Below are positions 6,397-8,970 of a DNA stretch of 8,970 nt, piece after piece. The stretch spans positions 1-8,970 of the forward strand of contig JACZYK010000092.1 in NCBI GenBank assembly GCA_022571135.1. Direction: 5' to 3'. Each line of letters opens with the position of its first letter. The first letter of the stretch is position 1. The translations under genes and the position numbers were made by a program. The notes beneath the pieces were generated by a model. It ran no database searches and was not told where the DNA came from. It worked only from the letters and a program-made list of their open reading frames with translations. This DNA comes from Bacteroidota bacterium. GTDB lineage: Bacteria; Bacteroidota; Rhodothermia; Rhodothermales; UBA10348.

Positions 6397-7208
6397 GAGT
6401 CGTTCCTCCGGCTCATTTTTCCCTGAAAAGTATCCATGGCTGTCGTTATGCCGAAAAACGTAACGAGCCAATCGAAGGTGCGCACGGGCAGCAGCCGAAG
6501 CGGAAACGTGGTATACACGAACCATGGAAGAACAAGCCTTGCCCTGCGGCGATAGATCGCTTTGATTGTTCGTTCGACGACGTACTCGGGACGCAAGACC
6601 GGCAGCAGGAAAGTAAATCGAGACTTCACACCCGAAAACATCTCTGTCCCGACGAAGAAGGGACAGACCAGCGTTGTGCGTATCGGGTATCCGAGTCTCT
6701 TCATCTCCAGACGGAGCGAATCGTCGAATCCGACAGCGGCAAATTTGGATGCACTGTAATCGGACAGTCTGGGGGAACCGACGATACCGGCGGCAGAAGC
6801 TATCGTTACTACGTGGCCTCCCCCCTTTTCGATCATGGATGGGAGAAAGGCCTTCGTGACCCTGAAAAGCGCAAGCGTATTTACGGCGAACGTCCTTGTC
6901 AGCGCTTCATCGGTTAATTCGGTTAGGTATGATCCGGAAACGATTCCTGCGTTATTGACCAGAATATCCACGTGGTCGAGGTCCCTCAGAACCTGATCTG
7001 CTGTGCGCCGAATGGCTATCGGGTCCGAAACATCGCAAACGTAAGTCAGAAGGCGGGTACCGGATTGTTCCTCGAGTGATCTCAATCCCTCCCTGTCTAT
7101 GTCCCACGCGGCGACGGTCGCACCAAGGCTCAGAAAGCGCTCTGTGAGGAGCCTCCCCATTCCATTTGCGGCGCCTGTGATCACAACATGCCTTGATTTG
7201 AAGTCCAT
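6390..7208 (-). CDS. Classical short-chain dehydrogenase/reductase (SDR)
   Basis: 272-residue NAD(P)-dependent oxidoreductase of the classical SDR family, with all signature residues: TGAANGMG at 11-18 (TGxxxGxG nucleotide loop), Asp36 in AAWDID at the end of strand 2 (suggesting NAD+ rather than NADP+), CDVSD at 58-62, NNAG at 85-88, Asn110, Ser138, and YSASK with Tyr151 and Lys155. The C terminus (about 225-260) is hydrophobic and aromatic, as in the SDR16C/HSD17B11/RDH10-like group that acts on lipophilic alcohols and often associates with membranes; a lipid-like substrate is inference. ATG 7208 is chosen because MDFKSRHVVITG is the typical SDR opening; a GTG at 7229 would add seven residues. 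Neither has a clear ribosome binding site. It faces away from the acetyl-CoA synthetase gene across a shared 217-bp region. Confidence 0.9.
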   Translation of the reverse strand: MDFKSRHVVITGAANGMGRLLTERFLSLGATVAAWDIDREGLRSLEEQSGTRLLTYVCDVSDPIAIRRTADQVLRDLDHVDILVNNAGIVSGSYLTELTDEALTRTFAVNTLALFRVTKAFLPSMIEKGGGHVVTIASAAGIVGSPRLSDYSASKFAAVGFDDSLRLEMKRLGYPIRTTLVCPFFVGTEMFSGVKSRFTFLLPVLRPEYVVERTIKAIYRRRARLVLPWFVYTTFPLRLLPVRTFDWLVTFFGITTAMDTFQGKMSRRNDSE

Positions 7209-7270
7209 GACAACGTTCTGTTTTCGCACGGCGAATGATACGGATGACCCCCAGGACAGATCATAATATG

Positions 7271-7288
7271 CCCTACAATAGTGTAGGG
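7271..7288. repeat. Perfect 7+7 bp inverted repeat CCCTACA-ATAG-TGTAGGG
   Basis: CCCTACA (7271-7277) and its exact reverse complement TGTAGGG (7282-7288) flank a 4-bp ATAG centre. It lies 63 bp upstream of the SDR ATG and 137 bp upstream of the acs ATG. The spacing suits binding by a dimeric regulator to an 18-bp operator; it could equally form a small RNA hairpin. No T run follows, so it is not a terminator. Confidence 0.45.
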
Positions 7289-7329
7289 AGATCCTTCCTA
7301 TATTTACGAGGCCCTAGTATTCGGCCCGA

Positions 7330-7335
7330 TATAAT
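7330..7335 (+). promoter_or_regulatory. TATAAT box, candidate -10 for acs
   Basis: A perfect TATAAT lies 90 bp upstream of the acs ATG. No TTGACA-like hexamer stands at 16-18 bp; the closest, TTTACG at 7303-7308, is 21 bp away. It is a candidate only. Confidence 0.3.
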
Positions 7336-7411
7336 GTAGAATAATGGCATCATGATCGTCCGGCGATCCGGATGCGGGCACCACCGCGAAAAGTGAATAA
7401 TTCTTCTAATC

Positions 7412-7417
7412 GAGAGG
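7412..7417 (+). promoter_or_regulatory. Ribosome binding site of acs (GAGAGG)
   Basis: GAGAGG ends 8 nt before the ATG at 7426, supporting that start over the out-of-frame ATG at 7418. It is the only plausible Shine-Dalgarno directly ahead of a start among the five starts visible in the window. Confidence 0.5.
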
Positions 7418-7425
7418 ATGAGAAT

Positions 7426-8970
7426 ATGGAAGCGCGATTCAAGGCCCCGGAATCTATACGCGCTCGGGCTCATGTAAAATCGATGGAGGAGTACAGGGAA
7501 ATGTACGATCGGTCGATTCAGAATCCGGAAGGATTCTGGGCGGAACAGGCCGGGAGAATCGATTGGTTCGAGCCCTTCGAACAGGTCAAGGACGTCTCGT
7601 ACGCGTCAAACGACGTCCATATCAGGTGGTATATCGGCGGAAAGACCAACGCAGCCTATAACTGTCTCGATCGTCATCTCGAAACCCGGTCAAATCAGAC
7701 GGCTCTGATATTCGAGCCCGACAATCCGGAAGACGATGCGGAGCACATTTCGTACAGAGAACTGCATCGGAGGGTCTGTCGCTTCGCCAACGTCCTGAAG
7801 AAACATGGCGTGAAGAAAGGAGATCGCGTTACGATCTATCTCCCCATGATTCCGGAAGCTACCATCTCGATGCTCGCCTGCGCACGAATTGGCGCGGTGC
7901 ATTCTGTAGTATTCGCAGGGTTCTCGCCGGATTCGCTCGCCGATCGGATGCTCGACGGTAGCTCGACCGTGCTGGTCACCGCGGACGAAGGTCTTCGAGG
8001 CGGACGGCTTGTTTCGCTGAAGCAAAATTCGGACAAGGCGCTCGAACGGTGCCCGGATGTCAATACCGTAATCGTTGTCAGGCACACCTGCGGAGATGTC
8101 GAGATGCTCCGCGGCAGGGATTACTGGTACGACGAAGACGATGCGACCGTGACCGACGACTGTCCGATTGAGCCTATGGACGCCGAGGATCCTCTCTTCA
8201 TTCTGTACACCAGCGGGTCGACAGGCAAGCCCAAGGGCGTCGTTCATACGACAGGAGGGTACTGTGTCTTCGCGGCCATGACCTTCAAATACATCTTCGA
8301 TTACCACGACGGGGACGTCTTCTGGTGTACGGCGGACGTGGGGTGGATTACGGGTCACACCTACATCACGTACGGCCCATTGCTCAACGGCGCCACACAG
8401 GTGTTTTTCGAAGGTATCCCGACCTATCCCGATGCCTCGAGGTTCTGGAAGGTGGTCGATCGACACCGGGTCACTCAGTTCTATACGGCTCCAACGGCAA
8501 TCCGGGCGTTGATGGCGCAAGGCACGAAATTTGTAAAATGTACGGATCGCTCGTCCCTGAAAATACTCGGATCGGTGGGCGAGCCGATCAATCCCGAAGC
8601 CTGGCGATGGTATTACGAAGAGGTCGGCGACAGCCGGTGCCCGATCGTCGATACGTGGTGGCAGACGGAGACGGGGGGCATCCTGATCTCTCCCTTGCCG
8701 GGGGCCACTCCGCTCAAGGCCGGGTCCGCGACCTTTCCGCTCCCCGGAATCCAGCCCTGCCTCGTCAACGAGCAGGGAGAGGAGCTGACCGGCAACGATG
8801 TGAGCGGCCTCCTCTGCATCAAGTTCCCCTGGCCGGGGTTGATGCGAACCGTCTACGGGGATCACGATCGGTTCCACGAGACTTACTTTGCCCGATTCGA
8901 AGGGAAGTACTTCACCGGAGATGGCGCCCGCCGGGACAAGGACGGGTATTACTGGATCACGGGTCGGGTC
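7426..8970 (+). CDS. acs: Acetyl-CoA synthetase, AMP-forming, 3'-truncated
   Basis: Cytoplasmic enzyme that activates acetate with ATP to acetyl-AMP and then acetyl-CoA (EC 6.2.1.1). 515 residues are visible of an expected 640-650, and the frame is open at the window end. Seen: an ACS N-terminal region with FWAEQAGRIDWFEPF, the CoA-binding RGGR at 191-194, the P-loop YTSGSTGKPKG at 261-271, the GWITGHTY block, SVGEPINPEAW, DTWWQTETGG with Trp411/Trp412, GDGARRD from 498, and a final ITGRV. The second Trp corresponds to the residue (Trp414 in Salmonella Acs) that limits the pocket to acetate, so acetate rather than a longer acid is expected. The window stops just before the hinge aspartate, so the C-terminal lid domain with the regulatory acetylated lysine cannot be examined. 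Start ATG 7426 has GAGAGG 8 nt upstream. It is divergent from the SDR gene. Confidence 0.96.
   Translation, partial: MEARFKAPESIRARAHVKSMEEYREMYDRSIQNPEGFWAEQAGRIDWFEPFEQVKDVSYASNDVHIRWYIGGKTNAAYNCLDRHLETRSNQTALIFEPDNPEDDAEHISYRELHRRVCRFANVLKKHGVKKGDRVTIYLPMIPEATISMLACARIGAVHSVVFAGFSPDSLADRMLDGSSTVLVTADEGLRGGRLVSLKQNSDKALERCPDVNTVIVVRHTCGDVEMLRGRDYWYDEDDATVTDDCPIEPMDAEDPLFILYTSGSTGKPKGVVHTTGGYCVFAAMTFKYIFDYHDGDVFWCTADVGWITGHTYITYGPLLNGATQVFFEGIPTYPDASRFWKVVDRHRVTQFYTAPTAIRALMAQGTKFVKCTDRSSLKILGSVGEPINPEAWRWYYEEVGDSRCPIVDTWWQTETGGILISPLPGATPLKAGSATFPLPGIQPCLVNEQGEELTGNDVSGLLCIKFPWPGLMRTVYGDHDRFHETYFARFEGKYFTGDGARRDKDGYYWITGRV

Larger units (their letters stand above)
7209..7425. promoter_or_regulatory. 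Divergent promoter region between SDR gene and acs
   Basis: This 217-bp non-coding stretch is visibly richer in A/T than the flanking genes, especially 7261-7350. It separates two divergently read genes and so probably contains both promoters. It holds a perfect inverted repeat (7271-7288), a TATAAT (7330-7335) without a good -35 partner, a TATATTTA at 7299-7306 that partly matches the Bacteroidota -7 element TAnnTTTG, and a small inverted repeat TCCGG-CGAT-CCGGA at 7359-7372. Confidence 0.55.

Noticed and set aside
6180..6917. 245-codon open frame on the plus strand across the pabBC end and SDR gene
   Set aside because: It overlaps conserved sequence of both genes, and its product is Arg/Gly-rich and low in hydrophobic order.
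7345..7359. Possible sigma-54 promoter (TGGCAT)
   Set aside because: The required GC pair 10 bases after GG is absent (GT instead).
7690..8877. 395-codon open frame on the minus strand opposite acs
   Set aside because: It lies wholly inside the unmistakable acetyl-CoA synthetase gene. Its product is rich in Arg, Pro, His and Asp with no recognisable domain, as expected for an antisense shadow in GC-rich coding DNA.

Overview
The window is an ordinary-looking stretch of bacterial chromosome, moderately GC-rich, holding six protein-coding genes and almost no spare DNA. The genes lie in the order +, -, +, +, -, +. I saw no rRNA, tRNA, CRISPR array, insertion sequence, phage gene or integrase. 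The protein styles suggest a Bacteroidota/Rhodothermota-like bacterium: the sodium:solute symporter variant, the secreted GH109-type Gfo/Idh/MocA protein, the fused PabB-PabC and the general lack of Shine-Dalgarno sequences. This assignment is by recognition only.

Left half (2-4450): a galactokinase-family GHMP kinase, whose 5' end lies outside the window, converges on and overlaps by 21 bp a 14-15 helix SSS-family Na+/solute symporter. A 174-bp divergent region separates the symporter from a twin-arginine-signal protein of glycoside hydrolase family 109 (the NAD+-dependent alpha-N-acetylgalactosaminidase type). The kinase resembles GALK2-type N-acetylgalactosamine kinases around its catalytic Asp. 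Read together, the three genes could release GalNAc outside the cytoplasm, import it with Na+, and phosphorylate it at C1. Substrate and pathway are inference.

Middle (4531-6369): a bifunctional PabB-PabC fusion makes p-aminobenzoate for folate from chorismate. The two catalytic residues of PabB and the PLP lysine of PabC are present; the PabA amidotransferase partner is not in the window. A hairpin lies between this gene's stop codon and that of the convergent downstream gene.

Right half (6390-8970): a classical short-chain dehydrogenase (minus strand) and an AMP-forming acetyl-CoA synthetase (plus strand, cut by the window end) are divergently transcribed from an AT-richer 217-bp region. 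That region holds a perfect 7+7 bp inverted repeat and a TATAAT box. All genes belong to known families. I did not find an undescribed multi-gene system; the most useful lead is the putative GalNAc salvage locus.
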